43,859 nt of DNA from Cytophagaceae bacterium (GTDB lineage: Bacteria > Bacteroidota > Bacteroidia > Cytophagales > Spirosomataceae). The translations under genes and the position numbers were made by a program. This document shows, piece after piece, positions 8,926 to 16,886 of the stretch; position 1 is the stretch's first letter; each line of letters starts with the position of its first letter. The DNA is taken from assembly GCA_947464595.1 (NCBI GenBank), contig CANHXO010000007.1:1-43859 (forward strand), read 5' to 3'. A model generated the notes under the pieces. That model saw only the letters and a program-made list of their open reading frames with translations. It did no database searches and was not told the DNA's origin.

Positions 8926-10657
8926 CCAGACGCTTGGAAGAATATTGTCCCTCTAGGTTAGTGAATTTAATAAAGTAGTTTGCCTTAGGAAATTTAGATA
9001 AATCGATCGACTTAGATCTTTGTCCTAAAACATCTTCTTCATAAAAAATATGGCCACTCATATCATAAATAGTCAATTTTCCATGAGTGAATTTTGGCCA
9101 ATCAATTTTAAGTTTATCTATCGAGGGATTTGGGTAAATTAAAAATTCGGTAGAAACACTCTCAGTTTCTACAGGGAAATATGAAAAACCTAAAGCTCGC
9201 ATTCCTAAAGAATTTTTTATGTAAGGCCCAGGAAATGGATATTCACTTTTATTAGTAACAAAGCCTCTATGATAGTCAGGCATATAGCCTATAAAGCCTT
9301 CGAATTCGCCTTTAAAAGAAATTAAAATTTTATTTTTATTTAATGTTTCAATATTTACAATATAGCTAGCTAGACTTGCGGAATTAAATGTGTCCCAAAA
9401 AAACTGATCTTTTATTGAGGATATATGAGAATTCCCGTTGGTATCTTTAACGGTTGTGTCACTTGGAACAACTAGATTTTGTCCCTCATCGAATTCTAAA
9501 ACTACTTTATTGTGTTCTTTGGGAGAAAGAAAATATATTCTTTGTATGCTCGGGCTATAAACTTCATTTGATAAATTTCGCTTATAAACATCTTTTGAAA
9601 TTAATCTAAATACCTCATTTGCAGAATACCTATATCCATAATTACTATAGTGCAGGCGATCAAATCCGGGTAATCCTGCCGTAGCAAATGTCCTTACAAA
9701 AGGATCATTTAGTTGCTGTTTCCTTAGATCCTCTCTTAATAAGGCAGCCTGCGGATACCCATACTCTAATACATTGTTTTGGGCTGCAAAAATATACTGA
9801 AATGATGGAAAATACTTTTTATATTTTTGTTTTAAAGACTCAAATTTGGCCCCCCATTCATATTTCGTTCCGGGTGATGCTGCAGCTTCAGCTTCTCCTT
9901 GTCTAAAAATTAATCCTTTAACGTGTTTTATGGTACCCGATTTTATGGCTTTGTATAGCATGATATTTCCACCATCGGGTGCTGCAAGATTTCCATCTAA
10001 AATGGAGTGCCAATCTATACTAGAACCCCCAGCAGCAGAATTTATAATGGCTATTGGAATTTTTTCAGCCTCATAGAGTAGTTTGCCTATTTCAGAGGCC
10101 CAGGGTCCAACGCGAGCTCTTCCTATGGGCAATGACCATAATGTATCTGCTAAATTATAGGGTCCATAATTATCACTGCCTTGCACTAAGCCAAACGATC
10201 TAACCCATTCGCCTTGATAAACCAAATCGTCTATAGGTCCAATCCATGCATTGGATTGACCGGTTACATAAAATGCATCACCAACAACTATATTTTTTCT
10301 TTTAACAACCAAGCTAGAGTCTTTTCCTTTAAATCCATAAACTTCAAAATCGTACTCAACTAATTCTGCGGGGATTTGAAATTTAGCAGAAAATTTCGCT
10401 AATGATCCACTATATGTTAAGGTTGATTTTTGATACTTATTCGCTGCACCATTTCTTAAAACCCGAATAGAAACAGCAGAATAGTCGGCAGTTTTAGAAA
10501 CACCTTCTACCGTAATGTCGGCCAAATTCGTGGACTCCCTTGGATATAATTGAAAATCTTGAGGTAATTTATTAAAAACAAAAGTGCCAAAAGTCTGAGC
10601 AGAAGTGGTTCCCCAATAAAATAAACTAAAGAATAAAAGGGAAATAATTTTTTGCAT
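8915..10657 (-). CDS. Secreted SASA/SGNH-type carbohydrate esterase with type IX secretion sorting tail
   Basis: I place the start at 10657 (MQKIISLLFFSLFYWGTTSAQ), a clean signal peptide; the frame stays open upstream to 10750 but adds a non-signal-like stretch. The middle has the sialate-O-acetylesterase (SASA) pattern: VTGQSNAW with the probable nucleophile Ser, SAAGGSSIDWH, FRQGEAEAA, and a late FDRLHYSNYG with the probable Asp/His pair. The last ~75 residues (FLIYPNPSIDKLKI to YSSKRLVIH) are a type A Por secretion C-terminal sorting domain, so the enzyme should leave the cell through the type IX system. It probably deacetylates a polysaccharide. Substrate not determined. Confidence 0.85.
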   Translation of the reverse strand: MQKIISLLFFSLFYWGTTSAQTFGTFVFNKLPQDFQLYPRESTNLADITVEGVSKTADYSAVSIRVLRNGAANKYQKSTLTYSGSLAKFSAKFQIPAELVEYDFEVYGFKGKDSSLVVKRKNIVVGDAFYVTGQSNAWIGPIDDLVYQGEWVRSFGLVQGSDNYGPYNLADTLWSLPIGRARVGPWASEIGKLLYEAEKIPIAIINSAAGGSSIDWHSILDGNLAAPDGGNIMLYKAIKSGTIKHVKGLIFRQGEAEAAASPGTKYEWGAKFESLKQKYKKYFPSFQYIFAAQNNVLEYGYPQAALLREDLRKQQLNDPFVRTFATAGLPGFDRLHYSNYGYRYSANEVFRLISKDVYKRNLSNEVYSPSIQRIYFLSPKEHNKVVLEFDEGQNLVVPSDTTVKDTNGNSHISSIKDQFFWDTFNSASLASYIVNIETLNKNKILISFKGEFEGFIGYMPDYHRGFVTNKSEYPFPGPYIKNSLGMRALGFSYFPVETESVSTEFLIYPNPSIDKLKIDWPKFTHGKLTIYDMSGHIFYEEDVLGQRSKSIDLSKFPKANYFIKFTNLEGQYSSKRLVIH

Positions 10658-10772
10658 TTGAGGTAATAAGGCTTGGCTTTTAACAGTGCACAATTTACAA
10701 CAAATCATTAAATTATTTTGAAATATTAACCCTAAATAAATTTTTAGCAAATCTCATTTCAGCAAAAACCAT

Positions 10773-10780
10773 TAACTTTG
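10773..10780 (+). promoter_or_regulatory. Possible Bacteroidota -7 box for the glycan cluster
   Basis: TAACTTTG fits TAnnTTTG perfectly and lies 18 bases before the proposed ATG at 10799. It could start a transcript running through the packed cluster to about 16.9 kb. A -33 element is not obvious. Confidence 0.4.
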
Positions 10781-10798
10781 AAAATTATCAGGTTTACT

Positions 10799-12499
10799 AT
10801 GAACGTTGTTGTTTTTACGGGCGGAAATGGAAATGCAAATTTTATCAAGCATTTAAAAGATTTATCCTATGTTAATTTAAGCCTTTTAATTAATGGGTAC
10901 GACGACGGACTTTCAACGGGGGTCATTCGAAGTGCCAACCAAGGCATGCTTGGGCCTTCGGACTATCGCAAGAATTTCACCTATATCTTAGACGATTTCA
11001 CGGATTACAACCGTAATCTTAAAAAGCTTTTTGAACATCGATTAAGCGAGGAAGAAACGAGGATACTTCTTAATAATCCAGATGAGTTGATCAAAAAACT
11101 CATTAAAGAAAATTATGTGTTAGATCGCCGTTCGGAAAATTTTATCACGCGTTACTTTGAATTTGGAACTCAAAAGCTTTTAAAGTTTACCCATAATTTT
11201 TCCATATTAAATGGCTTTAGCGTTGGAAATATTATTATTGGTGGTATTTATGCGGAAACCAATGACTTTAATCTTGCGCTTTATCTATTAACGACCCAAT
11301 TCGAATTAACAGCGAAAATTATCAATATATCGACGGCCGATGATTCTAAATTAGTGGCCTTTGATGGGGAGGGTAATTTTTTGTCCAATGAAGCTGATAT
11401 TGTTAATTTTGTCGGGGATAAACCTCTTTCAGATTTTTATCTATTGCCGCTTGATGAACTTAATGCACTCGATAAGCAAAGTAATTATAACCAAGTAGAA
11501 ATTGAAAGAATTTCAAAAATACCAGCCGTTTCTAAAGAGGCGTTGAAAGCATTAAAAGAAGCGGATTTAATCATTTTTGGCTCAGGGACTCAGTTTTCAT
11601 CCCTACTTCCTTCTTACCGAATTTGCAAAAATGCAATCTTGAAATCGAAAGCCCAAAAAGTTCTTATTGTCAATAATAACTACGATAATGACATTAGAAA
11701 TATTCAATTTGACGAGTTTGTTCAAAAAATTCTTAAAGAAATAGACCAAGCAGAGATTGATTTTTTTGACTCCATCATCGTGGATACCCATTCAGTCATT
11801 AAACCATTAAAACCATTCCCTAATGTAACTCTTGCCAATGTGGCAGATCCAACGGGCAAGCATGATGGGCAAAAATTATGGACTTGGATTAATCGGTCTC
11901 TTGATTTAAAGGATGGCGAAGTTCCTGTGCTTATTTCATTTGCTAAGAATACAGAGAAATTTATTAAAGACTATTACCATAATGAAATGGAAAGTCTTAA
12001 TAGTGATCCGACAAGAATTGTAAGATTCTATCAAGCAGGTGAAAATGAAACTTCATCCTACACATTACATTTAGATGCATCTGGAAAAATTTCTCTCTAT
12101 GAAATTGACGCATGGATTCGAATTATGCAACTAAACCAATTGGATGCCGTGATTGGATCAAGATTTGAATCAAGACGCCAACTCATCAACTCGTTTAAGC
12201 ATTCTATCGTAGAATCTAATTTAATTTATTTATTTGCGCTTATTACCTCATATTGGGTCAGTATTGTCTACTTTATTCGCTTTTGGCGGATTATGCCTGA
12301 TCCACTGAGTGGCATTTATTTAATTAAATCCAAACATGAAATCCCGTATAAAAGCCTTTCCTATTTCTTGAAAAAAATAAATAAGAAGAAGAATTTCGAA
12401 TTTGTTTCCCTACCCATCAGTTACCGCACATTTAAAAAAGTTAAAATCTTAACCAAAATAAAAAATGTAATCGTCAACTTGCTTGGGCTCTATGTATAA
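10799..12499 (+). CDS. CofD/YvcK-like protein fused to a degenerate family 2 glycosyltransferase domain
   Basis: I use the ATG at 10799 (MNVVVFTGGNGNANF); a TTG further up at 10778 lies inside the promoter-like box. Residues 1-~345 match the CofD/YvcK (UPF0052) fold: GGNGNAN (8-14), YDDGLSTGVIR (34-44), MLGPSDYRKNF (50-60), GFSVGNIIIG, LIIFGSGTQFSSLLPS. Residues ~375-566 resemble the C-terminal half of a dolichyl-phosphate-mannose-synthase-type GT2: LDASGK (425-430, where active enzymes have DxDG), DAVIGSRF, a hydrophobic helix (~474-494), then DPLSGIYLI. The second Asp of the DxD motif is Ser and the nucleotide-binding N-terminal strands are poorly kept. CofD enzymes transfer a phospho-acyl group from a nucleotide carrier, and YvcK binds UDP-sugars. 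The real reaction here is unknown. Confidence 0.75.
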   Translation: MNVVVFTGGNGNANFIKHLKDLSYVNLSLLINGYDDGLSTGVIRSANQGMLGPSDYRKNFTYILDDFTDYNRNLKKLFEHRLSEEETRILLNNPDELIKKLIKENYVLDRRSENFITRYFEFGTQKLLKFTHNFSILNGFSVGNIIIGGIYAETNDFNLALYLLTTQFELTAKIINISTADDSKLVAFDGEGNFLSNEADIVNFVGDKPLSDFYLLPLDELNALDKQSNYNQVEIERISKIPAVSKEALKALKEADLIIFGSGTQFSSLLPSYRICKNAILKSKAQKVLIVNNNYDNDIRNIQFDEFVQKILKEIDQAEIDFFDSIIVDTHSVIKPLKPFPNVTLANVADPTGKHDGQKLWTWINRSLDLKDGEVPVLISFAKNTEKFIKDYYHNEMESLNSDPTRIVRFYQAGENETSSYTLHLDASGKISLYEIDAWIRIMQLNQLDAVIGSRFESRRQLINSFKHSIVESNLIYLFALITSYWVSIVYFIRFWRIMPDPLSGIYLIKSKHEIPYKSLSYFLKKINKKKNFEFVSLPISYRTFKKVKILTKIKNVIVNLLGLYV

Positions 12500-13103
12500 T
12501 CTCCTTTTTGATTTTGACGGAACACTTTTTGACACCGATTCGGCTCATGAATCAGCTTTTAAAAAAACATTTGCAGCATTTGAATTAGGGGAGTGCCCTG
12601 CTTATGAGTCACTGAAAGGAATTAAGACCAAAGAGGTATTTGCCAATTATGCAATCGATGAGGCCATCGTGAAAAAAATGGCTTCTTTTAAATCTAATAC
12701 CTATCAGGCGGACCTAAATTCCATTCAAGCATTTGTTGACTTCAATCTTATTCGGCATTTAAAAAGCATCGGGCACCGCGTTTTTATTATTACCGGCGGA
12801 AGCCGACTATCCATTGATCTTTTGCTGAATATACATCAAGTGTCTGGATTGTTTGAAGGAATTATTTCAGCAGAAGATTATAAAAAATCTAAGCCAGATC
12901 CTGAACCATTTTTAACCTGTATCTCAAAATTCAATATATCAGGCTTAATGCATGGAATTGAAGACTCCATACAAGGAATTCAAAGTCTAAAAAATGCGGG
13001 TATATTTGCCATTGGAGTTCATAACAGTCAAATTGCTGAAAAATCAGACTTGTATTTCCCTGAAATAAATGAATATTTACACTATTTAATTGCTCAAGGA
13101 TGA
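12492..13103 (+). CDS. HAD-family hydrolase (phosphatase/phosphoglucomutase-like)
   Basis: The start ATG at 12492 overlaps the previous stop by 8 bases; an in-frame TTG at 12483 is less likely. The HAD motifs are all present: motif I LFDFDGTLFDTD with nucleophile D7 and acid D9, motif II VFIITGG, motif III Lys in YKKSKPDPEPF, and motif IV IEDSIQG. A helical cap lies between motifs I and II (about residues 15-80), as in beta-phosphoglucomutase/phosphoglycolate phosphatase enzymes. In this cluster it may dephosphorylate a sugar phosphate before or after nucleotide activation. This role is inferred from neighbours only. Confidence 0.88.
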   Translation: MYNLLFDFDGTLFDTDSAHESAFKKTFAAFELGECPAYESLKGIKTKEVFANYAIDEAIVKKMASFKSNTYQADLNSIQAFVDFNLIRHLKSIGHRVFIITGGSRLSIDLLLNIHQVSGLFEGIISAEDYKKSKPDPEPFLTCISKFNISGLMHGIEDSIQGIQSLKNAGIFAIGVHNSQIAEKSDLYFPEINEYLHYLIAQG

Positions 13104-13867
13104 AAAAAGTGATTGTCATTCCTGCCGCCGGAAAAGGAAGTCGCCTTCAAAGCGATTTGCCTAAAATTTTCACTGCGGTATATCAGTCCAAATCTATTTT
13201 TGACTTGATTATCGAACAGGGGACATCCCATGTCGATGAAATGATTCTGTTGTTAAGTCCAACGGGAAAGGAATACTTTGACCTGTATGTGGCTCCCACC
13301 GCACCGAAAAATGTTCATGTATGGGTACAAAAATCTGCCACGGGAATGTTTGATGCCATGGATCAAATATTTAATACATTATTTGATCAATATGATCATT
13401 TCCAACTCATTGTACAATGGGGAGATCAGCCTTTTTGTGATTCGGATTTACACCAAACACTGTTTTCAGATTTAGATAAATACCAAGTTTCAGTGCCTCT
13501 TGTTTGGGTTTCTTCTCCTTATGTTCAGTTTAATTTAGGCAAATCACTATCCGTTTACGAAAGCCGAGAAGGTGAAAAATGTGACTCATATGGTTTTAAG
13601 GACATGGGGATTTTTGCCTTTAGTCGTGATTCTATTGAGTCTTCTTGGCCACTCTATAAAGCCAATGCCCCTTATGGTAAAGTTACGGGAGAGCGGAATT
13701 TTGTTAAATTTTTTGAAACCATCCAACAAAAAACGGAGATATTTTGGCGCTTGGATCAGCCCTATTATAAGTCCATAGGAATTAATACCCCTGAAGAACT
13801 TGAAGAGGCATATTTATTTTTAAGCCAAAAAGATCAAATTCATCAAGGTTCTAGGGATAAATTGTAA
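13100..13867 (+). CDS. Nucleotidyltransferase (sugar-1-phosphate/IspD/MobA-like)
   Basis: Its ATG overlaps the preceding stop as ATGA. The N-terminal signature PAAGKGSRLQSDLPKIF (8-24) is the nucleotide-binding loop of GT-A nucleotidyltransferases. QKSATGMFDAM (77-87) and QWGDQPFCD (106-114, metal-binding Asp109) follow in the usual order. The C-terminal part ends with a DQPYYKSIGINTPEELEEA strand typical of sugar-nucleotide pyrophosphorylases. At 255 residues it lacks the left-handed beta-helix of GlmU. It likely activates a sugar phosphate, or a small phospho-acid, as an NDP derivative for the cluster. It also resembles the CofC fold class, which is notable next to a CofD-like gene. Confidence 0.82.
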   Translation: MKKVIVIPAAGKGSRLQSDLPKIFTAVYQSKSIFDLIIEQGTSHVDEMILLLSPTGKEYFDLYVAPTAPKNVHVWVQKSATGMFDAMDQIFNTLFDQYDHFQLIVQWGDQPFCDSDLHQTLFSDLDKYQVSVPLVWVSSPYVQFNLGKSLSVYESREGEKCDSYGFKDMGIFAFSRDSIESSWPLYKANAPYGKVTGERNFVKFFETIQQKTEIFWRLDQPYYKSIGINTPEELEEAYLFLSQKDQIHQGSRDKL

Positions 13868-13889
13868 ATTTGTCGATTAACACTGTATT

Positions 13890-14774
13890 ATGCATTATTT
13901 GGTCACCGGCGGTGCCGGATTTATTGGAACTCACCTGTCTAATTACCTGATTTCTTTGGGTCATCATGTAACTATATTAGATGATATGTCTTTTGGAGAT
14001 TCCACTAAAATTCATCCCAAAGCTAATTTAATTGTAGGTAAAATCGAAGATGCTAATTTGTGCCTAGAATCCACAAAAGATGTTGATGGCGTTTTTCACA
14101 TGGCTGCCTTTTCTAGAAGTGGGCCTTCCTTTGATATGCCTGAACAATGTCATGAAAGCAATGCTTTAGGAACGTTAAACATACTTCAAGCGTGTAAAAA
14201 AAATCGAGTAAAACGAATCGTTTATTCAGGTTCTTCTACTTTTTATGGAAATAAAATAGGCGTCCAAAAAGAAGGAGATCCAGGTGATTTTCTGAATTTT
14301 TATGGCTTAACAAAACATGTAGGGGAACTTTATGTACAGCAATTTTATAGGAATTTTGGTCTTGAATGTAATATTTTGAGGTACTTTAATGTGTATGGTC
14401 CTGGCCAGCCATCGACCGGTGCTTATGCCTTAGTATTGGGCATTTTCATAGACCGATTTAAGAAAGGTGAAAAACTTGAAATACATGGTTCGGGGGAACA
14501 AAGACGTGATTTTATCCATGTCCAAGATATTGTGAAAGCAAATGTTGCCGCAATGAATTCCGAGACCGTAGGTGAAATTTTCAATGTAGGTTCGGGGATC
14601 AATTATTCCATTAAAGAATTAGCTAAATTTTTCCCCATCGAAAATTACCATACTGAAAGAAGATCTGGGGATGCCGAAGAAACATTAGCCGATATATCAA
14701 AAGCACAAAAATACTTAGATTGGAATCCTGAAATATCGCTTGAACAAGGAATAAGCCAACTCATCGAAGAATGA
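13890..14774 (+). CDS. NAD-dependent epimerase/dehydratase (extended SDR)
   Basis: This is a Rossmann-type sugar-nucleotide enzyme of 294 residues. The NAD-binding motif TGGAGFIG (6-13) and acidic DDMSFGD strand end are present. The catalytic set is Ser in SGSSTFYG (113-120) and YGLTK (Tyr138, Lys142). RYFNVYGPGQ and GSGEQRRDFIHVQDI are the substrate-binding segments of UDP-glucose 4-epimerase-like enzymes. It would interconvert or dehydrate an NDP-sugar, consistent with the nucleotidyltransferase just upstream (22-base gap). It overlaps the next gene by 4 bases (ATGA). The exact sugar is not predictable. Confidence 0.9.
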   Translation: MHYLVTGGAGFIGTHLSNYLISLGHHVTILDDMSFGDSTKIHPKANLIVGKIEDANLCLESTKDVDGVFHMAAFSRSGPSFDMPEQCHESNALGTLNILQACKKNRVKRIVYSGSSTFYGNKIGVQKEGDPGDFLNFYGLTKHVGELYVQQFYRNFGLECNILRYFNVYGPGQPSTGAYALVLGIFIDRFKKGEKLEIHGSGEQRRDFIHVQDIVKANVAAMNSETVGEIFNVGSGINYSIKELAKFFPIENYHTERRSGDAEETLADISKAQKYLDWNPEISLEQGISQLIEE

Positions 14775-15496
14775 AATCCATTAGCATCGTCACTGCAGCC
14801 TTTAATGAATGCCCCGGAATCATCCAGCTGGCAAACGAATGGCTAGCTTTTTTTGATCAGCATCCTGATATATCAGAAGGGGAAGTAGTGATATGCGATG
14901 ATCATAGTTCATTAGATCAATATGAATCTTTGCGCGATGCATTCAAAGAAAATCATCGAGTAATCATTCTCCGTAATGATGTAAATGAAGGACCTGGTTT
15001 TTCGTTACAAAAAGCAATTAAACAAGCAAAATACGCGTGGACTTTAATCACCGATTCGGATGGCCAATTTCCCATTGATAATGTAAATCAAATGCTTCAA
15101 GCATTAGAAAACCAAGACGCAGCCATTGTTTTTACACACAGAAATCGAAAGTACGACAATGAGTTTAATCGCTTTGGGCAAAAAGTATCCAATCAGCTTT
15201 GCAACTCAATCTTTAAATCCCAGCTTCAAGATTTTTCTTGCGCATTTAAATTAGTCAAAACCTCTTTGCTACAATCGCTTATGCTGGATGCGAGATACAT
15301 GAATTATTCATTGGACCATACAGGTAAATTATTAAACTCCTCTGCTAAGTGGATTGAAACCCCAGTAACTTGTCGAGTAGCCGAAGCAAGAAAAAGAAAT
15401 ATTTCCAGTGAAATTAAACGAGCTAAAAATCGTTTTTTATATATTGTATATTTATTTTTGACCCAATACCTGAAAAAAAATAGAGTCATTTTTTAA
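14771..15496 (+). CDS. Family 2 glycosyltransferase (polyprenyl-phosphate sugar transferase-like)
   Basis: A GT-A fold transferase of 241 residues. SIVTAAFNE (4-12) is the opening strand, CDDHSS (42-47) the nucleotide-binding Asp turn, and ITDSDGQF (93-100) carries the DxD metal site (Asp95, Asp97). DFSCAFKLVKTSLL is the acceptor-side helix seen in DPM1-like enzymes. It has only one weak hydrophobic stretch near the C-terminus (RFLYIVYLFLTQYL), so it is probably membrane-attached rather than integral. It likely loads a sugar onto a lipid carrier for use by the GT-C-like protein encoded next. Confidence 0.88.
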   Translation: MKSISIVTAAFNECPGIIQLANEWLAFFDQHPDISEGEVVICDDHSSLDQYESLRDAFKENHRVIILRNDVNEGPGFSLQKAIKQAKYAWTLITDSDGQFPIDNVNQMLQALENQDAAIVFTHRNRKYDNEFNRFGQKVSNQLCNSIFKSQLQDFSCAFKLVKTSLLQSLMLDARYMNYSLDHTGKLLNSSAKWIETPVTCRVAEARKRNISSEIKRAKNRFLYIVYLFLTQYLKKNRVIF

Positions 15497-15515
15497 TAAG
15501 TTTACTTATAAAACC

Positions 15516-16865
15516 ATGTTCTCAAAAATTCCATTATTTCTTAGTTTGGTCGTTTGGGGTTTTATGGCATTTCTCTTAATCACCCTATCTTTTTACAATC
15601 AGCCTAGTATCACGGATGACTTTTGCTTTGGTTTAATGGGAAGGGATTTTGGTATTTTTCACGGGGCATACCAATATTACATGGGGTGGAGCGACCGTTA
15701 TTTCGCAGATCTTTTACTGCATCTCAACCCTTTAGTATTTAGCAATTCCTTTGAGCATTTCAAGTGGGTTACCACCATTTTGATAGTTTTGGGTTTTCTA
15801 AATGGATATTATTTTTTTAAAAATGTACTCCAACTTTCACATAATGACCCTAATCTCTGGATTCTTTCATTAGTTGGCCAAGCGGTTTGCTGGTATACCA
15901 TCCCAGGTCTTTTTCAATTATTTTTTTGGTTTACTGGGCATTATTATTACCTATCTTTTCATTTTGTCCTCTTATTCATAAACATTTATTTTTACTGTTC
16001 AAGACCTATATTAAGGCTATCATTACTCTCTAGTCTTCTTTTTTGCCTAATCGGTTCCAGTGAAATAACTATGATTATGTTTTCTGGAATTTTTTGGCCT
16101 TTTCAATGCTATATTTATTGGAAGCATAAAAAAATTAATTCAGAGACCATTATTCTTTTTATCGTTTGGAGCATTTCCATTGGCTTAGTTCTACTTTCGC
16201 CTGGGAATAAAATTCGTGCCCCCAAAAACATTGATTACATAAAAGGCTTGACGGAGTCCATATTTAATTTTGGAATCCTCTTCAAAATTTATTTAAAATC
16301 ACCTTTAATTTGGATTTTCAACTTGTTGCTTTTTTTCACTATTGAGAACCCCAAAAAGAAACTTATATTCTCTTTCAAGGAGTTTGGTCTCATTTTTTCA
16401 ATGTTCATTTTTAGTTATTTTATGGCATTTATCCCCATTGCTTTTGGGCTTGGAGAAAAATTTATCCCAGAAAGAGTTCAGAGTTTAATTATCATGTATT
16501 TAATCCTGGGCATGAGTTACATAATTGTAAGGTTTACGTTTAGTTTTGCACCGTTAAATCAAATTAATAGAACAATTCCTCAAATCACCCTACTTATTAC
16601 TTTCATAGTATGCTTGTTTTTCAATAAAAATTCAAAACAATTTTATGAGGAGTGGCGTTTCGACAAAGCAAAAAGTTATGCTAAAGAAAATACAGATAGG
16701 TTTGATCAGGTGTTAAAATCACAGGAAAAACATATAATAATTCCAGCGATAAAAAATAAGAATACCCTATTTTTTATGGAAGAATTGTCAACTGACCCTT
16801 CTCATCTTTGGTGTAAATGTATTGCTAATTATTATGGCAAAGCAGACATACATTTGTCTAACTAA
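15516..16865 (+). CDS. Multi-pass membrane protein, GT-C glycosyltransferase-like
   Basis: A 449-residue protein with about ten or more hydrophobic segments separated by short loops. The first spans ~residues 7-26. The loop after it has an acidic pair (TDDFCFG, Asp34/Asp35), then WSDRYFADLLL. This arrangement, an Asp pair in the first outer loop, is common in GT-C enzymes that use lipid-linked sugars and in DUF6056-type proteins. The C-terminal ~80 residues are hydrophilic and probably extracytoplasmic. It follows a DPM1-like GT2 by 19 bases, supporting a role in moving or attaching a sugar on the outer face of the inner membrane. Function is inferred; no specific family assigned with certainty. 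Confidence 0.6.
   Translation: MFSKIPLFLSLVVWGFMAFLLITLSFYNQPSITDDFCFGLMGRDFGIFHGAYQYYMGWSDRYFADLLLHLNPLVFSNSFEHFKWVTTILIVLGFLNGYYFFKNVLQLSHNDPNLWILSLVGQAVCWYTIPGLFQLFFWFTGHYYYLSFHFVLLFINIYFYCSRPILRLSLLSSLLFCLIGSSEITMIMFSGIFWPFQCYIYWKHKKINSETIILFIVWSISIGLVLLSPGNKIRAPKNIDYIKGLTESIFNFGILFKIYLKSPLIWIFNLLLFFTIENPKKKLIFSFKEFGLIFSMFIFSYFMAFIPIAFGLGEKFIPERVQSLIIMYLILGMSYIIVRFTFSFAPLNQINRTIPQITLLITFIVCLFFNKNSKQFYEEWRFDKAKSYAKENTDRFDQVLKSQEKHIIIPAIKNKNTLFFMEELSTDPSHLWCKCIANYYGKADIHLSN
16849..16856 (+). promoter_or_regulatory. Possible Bacteroidota -7 box for the amidohydrolase pair
   Basis: TACATTTG matches TAnnTTTG and lies within the last codons of the membrane protein gene, 30 bases before the ATG at 16887. 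A TTG at 16822-16824, 24 bases upstream, could serve as a -33 element. This would give the amidohydrolase genes a promoter separate from the glycan cluster. Confidence 0.35.
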
Positions 16866-16886
16866 TTTTATTTTAATAAATCAACA

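Noticed and set aside
10658-10750. In-frame N-terminal extension of the SASA esterase
   Set aside because: The signal peptide begins at 10657; the extension is not signal-like.
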